This document shows positions 15,149 through 24,695 of a stretch of DNA of 64,000 nt, piece by piece; position 1 is the stretch's first letter; every line of letters begins with the position of its first letter. Under the pieces are notes generated by a model. It was not told where the DNA came from. It did no database searches and was given only the letters and a program-made list of their open reading frames with translations. The translations under genes were made by a program, and so were the position numbers. Origin of the DNA: CAVQEK01 sp964596645 (GTDB taxonomy: Bacteria; Bacteroidota; Bacteroidia; Cytophagales; Cyclobacteriaceae); contig CAZQVB010000014.1 in NCBI GenBank assembly GCA_964596645.1, positions 1 to 64,000 on the forward strand, in the 5' to 3' direction.

Positions 15149-17104
15149 ATGTGTGCAAGTAAGAGGGTTCTTCTATTAAGAACCGCATTAATCCCTGTCC
15201 TTATTGCTGTTTCTGCCTTCACGGCTTTTGCCACCGGTGAAGAGGAGTTCCTCGATCAATATGGCCATGAGAATGGCCTGGTGCTGTTGCAAAAGCAAAA
15301 TGTACAAATCATAGTGGACGACGATGGCAAGTTGCGCATTGAATCGGACGTGTACGAAGAGACGATACATCTGAAGGAAACAGCCAAGTTCTTTTCTGAG
15401 CAGTCCATCAGCTATTCGTCAACCTTCTCCGACATACAGAATATTGAGGCGTATTCGCTGGTGCCCAATGACCGGGGCAGGTACAAGAAATATGAGGTGA
15501 GCAGCATCAACACAACAGACTCTCGCAGCGATGGAATTTTTTACGATGATCAGAAGCAAAAATCTTTTTATTACCCCGCGCTCGATGTAGGGGCCAAAAC
15601 GGTGCTGTCGTATAAAAAGATATACAATGAGCCTCGTCTGTGGGGTTATTTTGTGTTTTCCTCATTCTTTCCGGTACAGGCCAGCGAGTTCAGCGTAACC
15701 ATGCCAAAAACCGTGAAGCTCAATTTTAAGCTGCACGGCATTGATGAAGACAGGGTGACATTTTCAGAAATAGAAAAGGGCGGAGAATACACCTACACTT
15801 GGAAAGCGGCCAATATGGATAAAATCCGCATGGGAAAAGGCAGTAGTGGCGTGCTTCACCACGCGCCACACATCATCGTGTACATCGACTCCTATGAGTA
15901 CAATGGCGAGCGGCACAGCGTGCTCTCCGGTGTCGACGACCTCTACAGTTGGTATCAAAGCTTTGTGAAAGAAGCTCAGGTGAATGACAGCCTGAGCGCG
16001 GAATTCACCACCACGGTAGCCCAGGTGGTGGCCGACCACCAAACGGAAATGGAAAAAGTGAAAGCCATATATGCCTGGGTGCAGAAAAACATTAAATATA
16101 TAGCCATAGAAGATGGCCTTGGCGGCTTTATACCGCGCGATGCCGGTTTGGTCTTCAAGCGCCGCTATGGCGATTGTAAAGACATGTCGAACCTGCTATA
16201 TCGCATGCTGGAGGTGGCGGGCATACCGTCGCATCTCACCTGGATTGGCACCACGGCGATACCCTACAGCCACCGTGAGGTGCCTACTCCCATGGCCGAC
16301 AACCACATGATTTGTACCTATAAGCAGCACGATCAATACTACTTTTTAGATGCGACCGACCCTTATAATAAAATAGGTGTGCCCTCGTCGCATATTCAGG
16401 GCCAGGAGGCGCTCATTGATATGGGCAATGAGGAATACGAACTGGTGCAGGTGCCGGTGGTGCCATTTGACGAAAACAGAATTGTTGACTCGGTCAATGT
16501 GTATATCAACGACGGGAGAATACAGGGAAAAGGGTTAGCGACTTATTCTGGCTACATGCGCATTCCTGTAGCCGATCATTTGCTCAATCTGGATGAGAAA
16601 GACACGAAAAATTTCCTGACCAGCCTGCTCAACAAGGGCAATAATAAGTTTTTTATAGAAGACCTCGCCATAGCCAACAATCACAAAAATGATGATGACC
16701 TCACCATTTCTTATGATTTTCTCTTAGAAGATTACCTCATCAAAACAGATCATGAGCTCATTTTTAATCCACATATGTCCAAAGATTTTGAAGATAACCT
16801 GATCGATCTGCAGTCGGAAGTGGAGGATGTGCACTATCAATATAAAAACCTGACGGCGAATGTATTTAGAATACAAATACCGGATGGCTATAAAGTGGAG
16901 TATTCGCCCGAAGATATACACGTAAACTCCGATGCATTCGGCTTCGACCTCTCTTACGATGTGAACCAGAGTGAGGTGGTGGTGAAACAACAGGTTTATA
17001 TCAATACGCTGCAACTGAAGCCTTCACAGTTTAGCGACTGGAATACCATGTTGCGCAAATTGTACGGCGCCTACAAAGAGTCGATTGTCTTTAAGAAATT
17101 GTGA
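15149..17104 (+). CDS. DUF3857 / transglutaminase-like exported protein
   Basis: A 651-residue secreted protein. The start is ATG 15149, which gives a normal signal peptide (VLLLRTALIPVLIAVSAFTAFA); the upstream extension to 15032 has none of the expected features. It has an N-terminal DUF3857 beta-rich domain, then a transglutaminase-like core with Cys in YGDCKDMSNLL, His in DNHMICTY and Asp in FLDATDP, so the Cys-His-Asp triad is complete. The C-terminus is beta-rich (DUF2569/3858-like). The role is unknown: peptide cleavage or cross-linking in the periplasm is possible. Its stop overlaps the start of the next, related gene (TGATG), indicating an operon. Confidence 0.8.
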   Translation: MCASKRVLLLRTALIPVLIAVSAFTAFATGEEEFLDQYGHENGLVLLQKQNVQIIVDDDGKLRIESDVYEETIHLKETAKFFSEQSISYSSTFSDIQNIEAYSLVPNDRGRYKKYEVSSINTTDSRSDGIFYDDQKQKSFYYPALDVGAKTVLSYKKIYNEPRLWGYFVFSSFFPVQASEFSVTMPKTVKLNFKLHGIDEDRVTFSEIEKGGEYTYTWKAANMDKIRMGKGSSGVLHHAPHIIVYIDSYEYNGERHSVLSGVDDLYSWYQSFVKEAQVNDSLSAEFTTTVAQVVADHQTEMEKVKAIYAWVQKNIKYIAIEDGLGGFIPRDAGLVFKRRYGDCKDMSNLLYRMLEVAGIPSHLTWIGTTAIPYSHREVPTPMADNHMICTYKQHDQYYFLDATDPYNKIGVPSSHIQGQEALIDMGNEEYELVQVPVVPFDENRIVDSVNVYINDGRIQGKGLATYSGYMRIPVADHLLNLDEKDTKNFLTSLLNKGNNKFFIEDLAIANNHKNDDDLTISYDFLLEDYLIKTDHELIFNPHMSKDFEDNLIDLQSEVEDVHYQYKNLTANVFRIQIPDGYKVEYSPEDIHVNSDAFGFDLSYDVNQSEVVVKQQVYINTLQLKPSQFSDWNTMLRKLYGAYKESIVFKKL

Positions 17105-19086
17105 TGAAAAAAATACTGAGAATGACAAGCCTGTGTGGTCTTCTGGCCATGCTCATTGCTGGCCGACTGATGGCCGGCGACTATTTCTACGAACAATACA
17201 ATTGGCAAGACAGCACACAACTCAATGTACTTGAAGGTGCTGAAGCAGATGAGCTGGCCATTATTTTAAATGACTCTAAGGTGATAGAGTATTACCACGA
17301 TAATAAGTACAACACCTTGCTGCAATATTATACTGTGCACAGCAGGGTGCGCGTAAATAGCAATGATGCCGTAGAGCTGTATAATAAGGAGTACATAGCC
17401 ACCGGGCGTGTGGTTGAAATTATGGATTTGCGCGCACGCGTAATCACGGCCGACGGTGTAAGTGTGATAGATGAAATAGACCTGAAAGATTACGAAGGTT
17501 CCGATGAGTATTCCTCCTATAAATACTTTGCAATAGAGGGCGTGGAGATCGGCAGCGAAGTAGAATATATATACACGCTGAAAATGCTGGCAAAGCTGGA
17601 TGGCAGCCGGGAATTCTTTCAAAGTCAGGAGCCCAGGCACCATGTGGCTTTTCAGATTATCGCCCCGGATGACATGTTTTTTGCCACCAAGAGCTACAAC
17701 GGTTTTGCAGAAGTACAGTACGACACCACAGACAACAAGAACGTGTATGTGGCAGAGATGACCCATGTGCCTGCTTTGAAGCCAGAGCCATATGCACCAT
17801 ATACCGACAACCTGATGCGCGTGGAGTACAAGCTCGATTACATGGCGCCATCAAAAGAAATTAAGCTTTATACCTACGACCAACTAAGCAACCAACTGCA
17901 CAAATATCTGAAGCAGGAATTGGGCAGAAAAGACGAGAAAAAGCTTGCCTCCATTCTGAAAGATTTAAAAATAGACGGACTGAGCGACCATGCTAAAATT
18001 CGCACCATCGAAGATTATGTAAAGGGTGTCTATACGATAGTGGATGATTCGAACGATGAGTTTGAGGATGTCTCTAATATTTTAGAAAAGAAATATTGTA
18101 ACAATCGCGGAGCTATTAAGCTGTTTGTGGCGCTCTTTGACATCGAAGGCATTGATTACCGATATGGCCTTACCTCCGATCGCTCTACCGTAAAACTCGA
18201 CCCGGATTTTGAATCGTACAGCTTTCTGGAAAACTACATTTTTTACTTCCCCTCAGTAGATGCGTACATGGCACCAACAGAGGTGCTCTTCAGGCTTGGA
18301 TATATTCCCTACAACTGGAGCAATAATTATGGTCTTTTTGTAAAGAGTGTAGTTGTAGGAGAACTAGCGGCCGGGGTAGGAGAGGTGAAGTTTATAGAGC
18401 CGCTTCCGTATGAACAAAATCAGGACGTGCTGGAAATAAATGTAGCATTTATGGGTGAGTTTGATGCCGTAAATCTCGACATCACCAGACGCCTCACCGG
18501 CTACAATGCCACCTTTATACAGCCCATTTTCAACCTGATACCTGAAAAAGAAAGTAAGATGGTGGTGAACGAACTCCTCAACCTGGCTGGTAAAGATGTC
18601 GACGTAAACTCAACCGAAGTTTTGAATAAATCATTGGATTCTTTGTACCTCGAGCCATTTATAGTGAAAGGTTCCTTCAGCACTGCCAATTCTTTCTTTG
18701 CCAAGGCGGGCAACCGGTATTTGTTCAATATCGGTGAAGTGATAGGCCAGCAGGTGGAGATGTACCAGGAAGAGGAACGCACGCTGCCGGTAGAGAATGA
18801 CTTCAATCGCCAATATCTGCGCAAAATCACCATACGCATACCCGACGGATATGCCATCAGCAACCTTGAGGAGCTGAAATTTGAGATTTTTCACGAGAAG
18901 GACGGAGCCCGATGTATGTCGTTCGTGTCGGACTATGAGAAAAAGGACAATGTGCTGGTGGTGAGCATCAACGAGTATTATAAAGAGCTGACCTATTCTG
19001 TGGAAGATTTTGCTGAATTCAAGAATGTGATCAATGCCGCGGCTGACTTCAATAAGAAAGTGCTGATTTTTGAAAAAAGCATTTAA
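17104..19086 (+). CDS. DUF3857 protein with a degenerate transglutaminase-like domain
   Basis: A 660-residue relative of the preceding protein, with signal peptide (MTSLCGLLAMLIAGRLMA) and DUF3857 domain. ATG 17104 shares one base with the previous stop; the GTG at 17101 is a less likely start. In the transglutaminase region the Cys position reads KKYCNNRGAIKLF where the neighbour has RRYGDCKDMSNLL, so Cys becomes Asn; the His becomes Tyr (ENYIFY) and the Asp becomes Pro (MAPTE). The fold seems kept but the triad is gone. It likely acts as a binding partner of the active neighbour. It ends six bases from the convergent helicase gene, leaving no room for a terminator. Confidence 0.78.
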   Translation: MKKILRMTSLCGLLAMLIAGRLMAGDYFYEQYNWQDSTQLNVLEGAEADELAIILNDSKVIEYYHDNKYNTLLQYYTVHSRVRVNSNDAVELYNKEYIATGRVVEIMDLRARVITADGVSVIDEIDLKDYEGSDEYSSYKYFAIEGVEIGSEVEYIYTLKMLAKLDGSREFFQSQEPRHHVAFQIIAPDDMFFATKSYNGFAEVQYDTTDNKNVYVAEMTHVPALKPEPYAPYTDNLMRVEYKLDYMAPSKEIKLYTYDQLSNQLHKYLKQELGRKDEKKLASILKDLKIDGLSDHAKIRTIEDYVKGVYTIVDDSNDEFEDVSNILEKKYCNNRGAIKLFVALFDIEGIDYRYGLTSDRSTVKLDPDFESYSFLENYIFYFPSVDAYMAPTEVLFRLGYIPYNWSNNYGLFVKSVVVGELAAGVGEVKFIEPLPYEQNQDVLEINVAFMGEFDAVNLDITRRLTGYNATFIQPIFNLIPEKESKMVVNELLNLAGKDVDVNSTEVLNKSLDSLYLEPFIVKGSFSTANSFFAKAGNRYLFNIGEVIGQQVEMYQEEERTLPVENDFNRQYLRKITIRIPDGYAISNLEELKFEIFHEKDGARCMSFVSDYEKKDNVLVVSINEYYKELTYSVEDFAEFKNVINAAADFNKKVLIFEKSI

Positions 19087-19092
19087 GGTTGC

Positions 19093-21561
19093 TCAGGAAG
19101 CTGCCTTGTTCAGTTGATCCTGTATGCGTCGTATCCGGTCTGCCAATTTTTCTGTACTCAATTTCTCCCTCAGCCTGTCGGCCATTATAGGAAAGCAAAA
19201 TGGCGTAAATCGTTTAGGCTTCGTAAGCACAAGCTGCTGACTATTGATGAGATCGAGGGTATGCATGAGCCTGCCATAGTCCAGTTGCAGTGAAATCACT
19301 TCGTCTTTAGCCTGATGCAGCAAAAGATTGCCGGGGTCATACTGCTCAAACACTTCATAAATGAGGCCGGATGATGCCTGCAAATGCTTATTGGAAATGT
19401 GCTTGCCCGGATAGCCCTTGAAGATAAGCCCGGAAATGGTGGCGATATCGCGAAACTTCCGCTTGGCCATTGCCGACTTATTGATGGAAATCTCCATATC
19501 GCTCACCAGGTTTTCTTTGCTGAACAAATCCTGCTCAAGGGCATCTTCTATGGGTATAGGCTGGTCCGAAAGCAGTTCGAAACCGTAGTCGTTCATGGCG
19601 ATAGAAAAGCTCATGGGCTGCAGCCTGCCTATGCGGTAGGCAACAAGTGCGGCCAATACCTCGTGCACGAAGCGCCCCTGGAAAGGATAAAAATAAATGT
19701 GGTGCCCCTCGCGCGACTGTATGTATTCTATCAGCAGCGTATTTTTGCCAGGTATTTCAGACCACCGCCTTTGCAGCTCCAACAAGCCCTGAAGGGCCTG
19801 CGTCTCCGCATCGGCATATATGCCGCGTCTGGTTTCGTCGAGCTTTTCGCGAATGAGTTCGGCCAGTTTTGACGACAGCGGCAATCGACCACCCATCCAG
19901 GCTGGTATTTTGCCATTTTTTTTATTGGACTTCACCACCTGTGCCGTCAGGTCTTTTAGTCGCACAAACTCCAGGCTGCGTCCGGCAAACCAAAATACAT
20001 CCCCCGGCTTCAGCTGGCTGATAAAACTTTCTTCTACCGTGCCAATGTAGCCACCGGTCACGTACTTTACCTGCAGCACCGGGTCGCCTACGATGGTGCC
20101 GATCGACATACGGTGGCGCATGCTGATACGGCGATTTTCCACGACATATACCCCGTCCTTTTCCACCACTTTCTGGTATTCATCGTAGCCGGCAAGGCTA
20201 TCGCCGCCGGTGGTGATGAACTGCATCGCCCACCGCCATTCTTCGTCGCTGAGGTGGGCGTAGGCAAAAGTGCTGCGCACCTCGGCCAGCAGCGGCTCCT
20301 TGCTAAAGCCATCACCCACTGCCAGGGTCACCAGATATTGTAACAGTACATCGAGGGAATTGCGCAGCGGCACCCTGCTTTCGTGGATGTTCCTTGCTAT
20401 GGCCGACCGCAGCGCGGCACCCTCTATCAGCTCCAGCGCATGCGACGGCACAAAAAAGATGCGGCTCAGGGCGCCGGGTTGGTGGCCGCTGCGGCCTGCA
20501 CGCTGCATGAAGCGCGAAACACCCTTGGGCCCGCCGACTTGTATAATGACTTCCACTGGCCGAAAATCGACCCCAAGGTCAAGGCTGGAGGTACACACCA
20601 CCAACTTTAGCTTGCCCAGGTGCAGCATCTGCTCTACCCAGGTGCGTATCTGCGGCTCTAGCGATCCATGGTGCATGGCCATAGCGCCGGCCATATCTGG
20701 TGCCTGATTGAGGATTTCTCTGTACCAAATCTCCGTTTGCGAACGCGTATTGGTAAACAGCAGCGTGGTGCGGCTTTGTCTTATGATGGGCAGCACTTGC
20801 GGCAGCAACTTCACCCCCAAATGCCCTGCCCACGGAAATTTTTCTATTTCTTCCGGTATCACCGATTGCACCTCTATACGCTTTTCTATTTCCGCTCTTA
20901 CTATGTGCTTATTTTTGTGGCTACCGCTGCCCAGCAGTACTTCCAGGGCTTCATCAAGGTTGCCAATAGTGGCCGATACTCCCCATATTCTCAGCGGGTT
21001 TTGTATTCTGTTTTTTATGTATGAAAGCACAAGTTCTACCTGTACGCCGCGCTTGGTGCTCAGTATCTCGTGCCACTCATCCACTATCACCGTCTGTACA
21101 TTAGTAAATTGTGCGGCTGCATTTTTTCTGCTCAGCATCACGTGCAAACTCTCCGGGGTGGTCACCAGGCACTGAGGCAGGCGCTTCGTTTGTCGCTGGC
21201 GCTCGGCACTGGTGATATCGCCGGTGCGCACGGCCACATCCCAAGGCACCTGCATATCGTCGCAAAACTGCTGGAGTGCATGGCGTATGTCGTGCGCCAG
21301 CGCCCGCAAAGGGGTTATCCATACCACCATCAGTGGCTCGGGCTTTCTGGTGGAATAGTCTGTCGGGTGGGCCCGTATGTAGTCCAGTACACAGGGAATC
21401 CACATCGCGTATGTCTTGCCACTTCCTGTTGGGGCATTGAGCAGTCCACTTTCGCCTTCCAGATATAGTCTCCACACTTTTCTCTGAAAAGGAAAAGCCG
21501 ACCAACCTTTACCGGCAAACCATTGGTCTGCCAGCGACATCACTTTTTTATCTTTTTTCAT
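19093..21561 (-). CDS. Lhr-type DEXH helicase, ligase-associated family
   Basis: An 822-residue superfamily 2 helicase. Walker A APTGSGKT lies near residue 43, the DEXH box is DEWHEI, motif III SATIGN, motif VI AGRSGHQPG, followed by a Lhr-type winged-helix and C-terminal region. The size and the N-terminal WFAGKGWSAFPFQRKVW segment resemble the ligase-associated DNA-damage-response helicases of Bacteroidota and Proteobacteria. In that system it normally sits with an ATP-dependent DNA ligase, an exonuclease and a phosphoesterase; none of these is next to it here. It is flanked by a convergent and a divergent gene, so it is transcribed alone. A role in DNA repair is inferred from the family. 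Confidence 0.85.
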   Translation of the reverse strand: MKKDKKVMSLADQWFAGKGWSAFPFQRKVWRLYLEGESGLLNAPTGSGKTYAMWIPCVLDYIRAHPTDYSTRKPEPLMVVWITPLRALAHDIRHALQQFCDDMQVPWDVAVRTGDITSAERQRQTKRLPQCLVTTPESLHVMLSRKNAAAQFTNVQTVIVDEWHEILSTKRGVQVELVLSYIKNRIQNPLRIWGVSATIGNLDEALEVLLGSGSHKNKHIVRAEIEKRIEVQSVIPEEIEKFPWAGHLGVKLLPQVLPIIRQSRTTLLFTNTRSQTEIWYREILNQAPDMAGAMAMHHGSLEPQIRTWVEQMLHLGKLKLVVCTSSLDLGVDFRPVEVIIQVGGPKGVSRFMQRAGRSGHQPGALSRIFFVPSHALELIEGAALRSAIARNIHESRVPLRNSLDVLLQYLVTLAVGDGFSKEPLLAEVRSTFAYAHLSDEEWRWAMQFITTGGDSLAGYDEYQKVVEKDGVYVVENRRISMRHRMSIGTIVGDPVLQVKYVTGGYIGTVEESFISQLKPGDVFWFAGRSLEFVRLKDLTAQVVKSNKKNGKIPAWMGGRLPLSSKLAELIREKLDETRRGIYADAETQALQGLLELQRRWSEIPGKNTLLIEYIQSREGHHIYFYPFQGRFVHEVLAALVAYRIGRLQPMSFSIAMNDYGFELLSDQPIPIEDALEQDLFSKENLVSDMEISINKSAMAKRKFRDIATISGLIFKGYPGKHISNKHLQASSGLIYEVFEQYDPGNLLLHQAKDEVISLQLDYGRLMHTLDLINSQQLVLTKPKRFTPFCFPIMADRLREKLSTEKLADRIRRIQDQLNKAAS

Positions 21562-21828
21562 GAGGCTGCAGCATCACAAACATGCCTGATCTTAAACGCT
21601 TCAGTTTTCACATTCCAATAGTGTTATTCCTTCGCACAATTACCCGAGTGGTGTTGTACATGCCAAACAGTATCAGGCACAAGTGCAAGTCTGAGTGTTC
21701 CAATCGGGCAGTGATGGATACGCGATACAAAACCCATTACCCACTCATTTGTCTTTCACAATTCGCTTCGAATGCACAATTAAGACAACAAAATTGCTTT
21801 CAGCGCTGGCAATGATTTAATTAGGTAA

Positions 21829-22647
21829 GTGAAATATCGCCTATTTGCCTCTATATTTTTTGTCACATCTTCAGCTGGCTATGCTCAAAGTGGCTACACG
21901 GGCATGGGTGCAAGGGCATTTTCCATGGCCAATACTTCCGTCACCCTCACCGACTGTTGGTCTTCTTTTCACAACGTTGCGGGCATTTCAGGTGTGGAAG
22001 TGCCAACGTCAGGTTTTGCCTATTTAAGCCGCTACGGCATCGCCGGGCTCAATAGTTTGGCCATCACTGCAGTGGTGCCTACGCGGCCTGTCCATCTCAG
22101 CGTGGATGCCTACCGTTTTGGCGACGACCTGTGGAGTGAGCATATGCTATCGGTAGGGGCAGCCAATAAAATTGGCTTTGTGAGGCTGGGCATGCGGCTG
22201 AGTTATTTGCAGATGAGGGCTGAAGGCTATGGCTCCAGAAGTCGGCTGATGCTGCACTTTGGTGGAATAGTAGAGCTTTGGCCCACTTTCACTATGGGTG
22301 CTTACGTGCACAACCTTTCACAGTCGCGCGTAAGCAATGAGCCGTATGAAGCTTTGCCTGTGGTGATGAAGGTGGGTTTTTCATACAAACCGGTTCCTGA
22401 GCTTATGCTGAATGCGGAAGTGGAAAAGGATGCGGTATACGAGGCGCGACTGAAGGCGGGCATGGAGTACATGATTAAAGACAGATTTGCGCTACGAGCG
22501 GGGATTTACACACAGCCTGTGGCGCACTTTTTTGGTGTGGGTTTTCAGGCACAGCGTGTGTCTGTAGACTATGGGCTCAGCAGCGATTACAGGCTGGGCT
22601 ATACCCACCAGGCATCGGTAAATTACGTGCTGAAGCGCGAGGAATGA
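21829..22647 (+). CDS. outer-membrane beta-barrel protein, PorV/PorQ-like
   Basis: A 272-residue protein with signal peptide ending AGYAQ. The mature part begins with GYTGMGARAFSMANTSVTL and then FHNVAGIS, the opening pattern of the PorV/PorQ (UPF0164-like) outer-membrane family, in which small-residue and N-P or N-V-A motifs precede a beta barrel. Alternating strands continue to the end. In Bacteroidota, PorV and PorQ work in type IX secretion; this one is shorter than PorV and probably a paralogue. The start is GTG at 21829 with no nearer ATG. Its stop overlaps the next gene start by four bases (ATGA), so the two are probably co-translated. Confidence 0.6.
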   Translation: MKYRLFASIFFVTSSAGYAQSGYTGMGARAFSMANTSVTLTDCWSSFHNVAGISGVEVPTSGFAYLSRYGIAGLNSLAITAVVPTRPVHLSVDAYRFGDDLWSEHMLSVGAANKIGFVRLGMRLSYLQMRAEGYGSRSRLMLHFGGIVELWPTFTMGAYVHNLSQSRVSNEPYEALPVVMKVGFSYKPVPELMLNAEVEKDAVYEARLKAGMEYMIKDRFALRAGIYTQPVAHFFGVGFQAQRVSVDYGLSSDYRLGYTHQASVNYVLKREE

Positions 22648-24689
22648 GACGGCTGATCTTTATCGGATGCCTGCTGATGGTCTTATTTTGTTGCCGGCAG
22701 GCATTGGCGCAGTCAAGTGAAGATTTATCGTTGCTTTTGCAAGAGCTTTTTCCTGAACCTTCTGAAGACCTTGATCTGGATATTTTACTGGATCAGCTCA
22801 TTACCATTTACCAAAGTCCTCTCGATATTAACTTAGTGAATAGGGAAGATCTGCGGTCATTGCTTTTCCTTGAAGATGATCAGATTGATGCACTGTTGGC
22901 GTATAGAAAAAGGTACGGACGGTGGCAGAGCATCTATGAGTTGGCTGCTGTGCCTGGCATCGATTCGGAGCTCGCCCGGAAGTTGTCTTTGTTTCTGGCC
23001 GTGTATCAGAGCAATGTGGAGGAGACTTTTTCCTGGAGTGACCTGAAGCATCCCGGGCGGCACGAGATCGTGATGCATGCAGCCCGTACTTTGCAGGAAA
23101 AGAAGGGGTTTTCCTCATCATCGGGTGCCTACGTCGGCGACCCCTACGGCAGCACCCTGCGCTGGCGCTATGCGCGAAGAGGCGCCTATGATATGGGCAT
23201 TACCGCAGATAAAGATGCGGGCGAACGGTTCAGGTTGAGCAATAATGAAAGCTTGGGATTTGACTACTACGCTATGCATATAATGGTAGAAGGCATAGGT
23301 GCAATACAAAAAGTGATTGTGGGGGATTTCAATTTTTCTTCTGGACAATCCCTGGTGTTTGGCAATGGGTTTCGATTTGGTAAAGGCACCGAAGCCATCC
23401 AAACGATCAGTCAGCACGGTATGGGCATACGGCCCAATACTTCCGCCTACGAGTACAAAATGTTTCGCGGAGTGGGCAGCACGATAGGCCTGGGCCATCA
23501 CAGCCTCACAGTGCTGTACTCCAACGTGCAGCGCGACGCTATATTGAGTGCACCAACGCCCTACATGCCGGCTGTGGTGTCTTCGGTGCGCAGTACAGGT
23601 TTGCACCGTACCCAAAGCGAACGTGAGGGGCGCAGTGCTTTGAACGAACAATCGGTAGGCATCAACTGGGATTTCCGGCTCTTCGGCGACCAACTGACCA
23701 TTGGTCTTAATGGGTTGTACACAGCCTATGATGCACGCATCGTGCCTACGACCAATCGTTACAATCAATTTCACTTTCGGGGTACAGCGCATGGCATTGG
23801 CGGCATTTACAGTACGCTGTACCTCAGGCGATTCAAGGCATTTTCAGAATACGCCTACTCTGCCAATGGCGGTCACGGATTAGTCGCAGGATTTTCTACC
23901 GCACTTTCGGGTGTGGTAGAGGCATCGATGCTGGTGCGCAACTACGACAGGGACTTTCATTCGCCATACAGCACAGCCTTCGGAGAGCGTTCCTCATCTT
24001 CCAATGAAAAGGGTGTATATACCGGGCTGAAGATAAAGCTGAATAGAAGCCTCGTTTTCAATTTGTATGCAGACCGTTACTATTTTCCCTGGCTTAAATA
24101 CCGGGTAGATGCTCCTTCGGAAGGATATGATTTGATGCTGAGCACCGATCTGAATTTGAAGGATAAGCTGCGCCTCAGGCTGATTCTGCGGGAAGAGCAA
24201 AATGATATTAATGTAGCAGAAGGCACTGCATCTTACGAGGTATTGCCCGCACGAAAGCGCTACATGCGGCTGCAACTGATCTATCCGGAGCAGGGCATAT
24301 TCGATCTCACGACACGGATTCAATACAGCACGCAAACCTTGAATGGAGTTAAAACGGAAGGTTTTCTGGTGGCCCAGGATGTTGGCATTAAAACGCCTCA
24401 CTGGCAACTCTTTGGTCGCATCAGCCTGTTCGACGCCGACGATTTCGACACGCGCCAGTTCGTATACGAGCGCGATGTGTTGTACCGCTTTTCTGTTCCG
24501 TCATTTTTCGACTCGGGTGTGCGCTACTACCTCGTGGGCAACTGCAAAATCGGCCCTCACCTTCAGATATGGGCCAAAATAGCAGCCACCACCTATGCCG
24601 ACCGGGAAACGATCGGCTCGGGGCAGGATGAAATTTCGGGTAATCAGAAGCACGACATCACCCTGCAGGCGATCTATCGATTTCGATAG
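22644..24689 (+). CDS. helix-hairpin-helix plus outer-membrane beta-barrel protein
   Basis: A 681-residue secreted protein. After the signal peptide (ending QALAQ) come two ComEA-like helix-hairpin-helix motifs: INLVNREDLRSLLFLEDDQIDALLAYRKRYGRW and then ELAAVPGIDSELARKL (about residues 55-115). The rest (about 135-681) is a long series of amphipathic strands ending in an aromatic residue and Arg, as in an outer-membrane barrel. HhH motifs bind DNA in ComEA, so a periplasmic DNA-binding head on a barrel is conceivable, but the motif can also mediate protein contacts. Overlaps the PorV-like gene. It ends six bases from the convergent downstream gene. Domain order is seen; function is inferred. 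Confidence 0.65.
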   Translation: MRRLIFIGCLLMVLFCCRQALAQSSEDLSLLLQELFPEPSEDLDLDILLDQLITIYQSPLDINLVNREDLRSLLFLEDDQIDALLAYRKRYGRWQSIYELAAVPGIDSELARKLSLFLAVYQSNVEETFSWSDLKHPGRHEIVMHAARTLQEKKGFSSSSGAYVGDPYGSTLRWRYARRGAYDMGITADKDAGERFRLSNNESLGFDYYAMHIMVEGIGAIQKVIVGDFNFSSGQSLVFGNGFRFGKGTEAIQTISQHGMGIRPNTSAYEYKMFRGVGSTIGLGHHSLTVLYSNVQRDAILSAPTPYMPAVVSSVRSTGLHRTQSEREGRSALNEQSVGINWDFRLFGDQLTIGLNGLYTAYDARIVPTTNRYNQFHFRGTAHGIGGIYSTLYLRRFKAFSEYAYSANGGHGLVAGFSTALSGVVEASMLVRNYDRDFHSPYSTAFGERSSSSNEKGVYTGLKIKLNRSLVFNLYADRYYFPWLKYRVDAPSEGYDLMLSTDLNLKDKLRLRLILREEQNDINVAEGTASYEVLPARKRYMRLQLIYPEQGIFDLTTRIQYSTQTLNGVKTEGFLVAQDVGIKTPHWQLFGRISLFDADDFDTRQFVYERDVLYRFSVPSFFDSGVRYYLVGNCKIGPHLQIWAKIAATTYADRETIGSGQDEISGNQKHDITLQAIYRFR

Positions 24690-24695
24690 TGTCCG

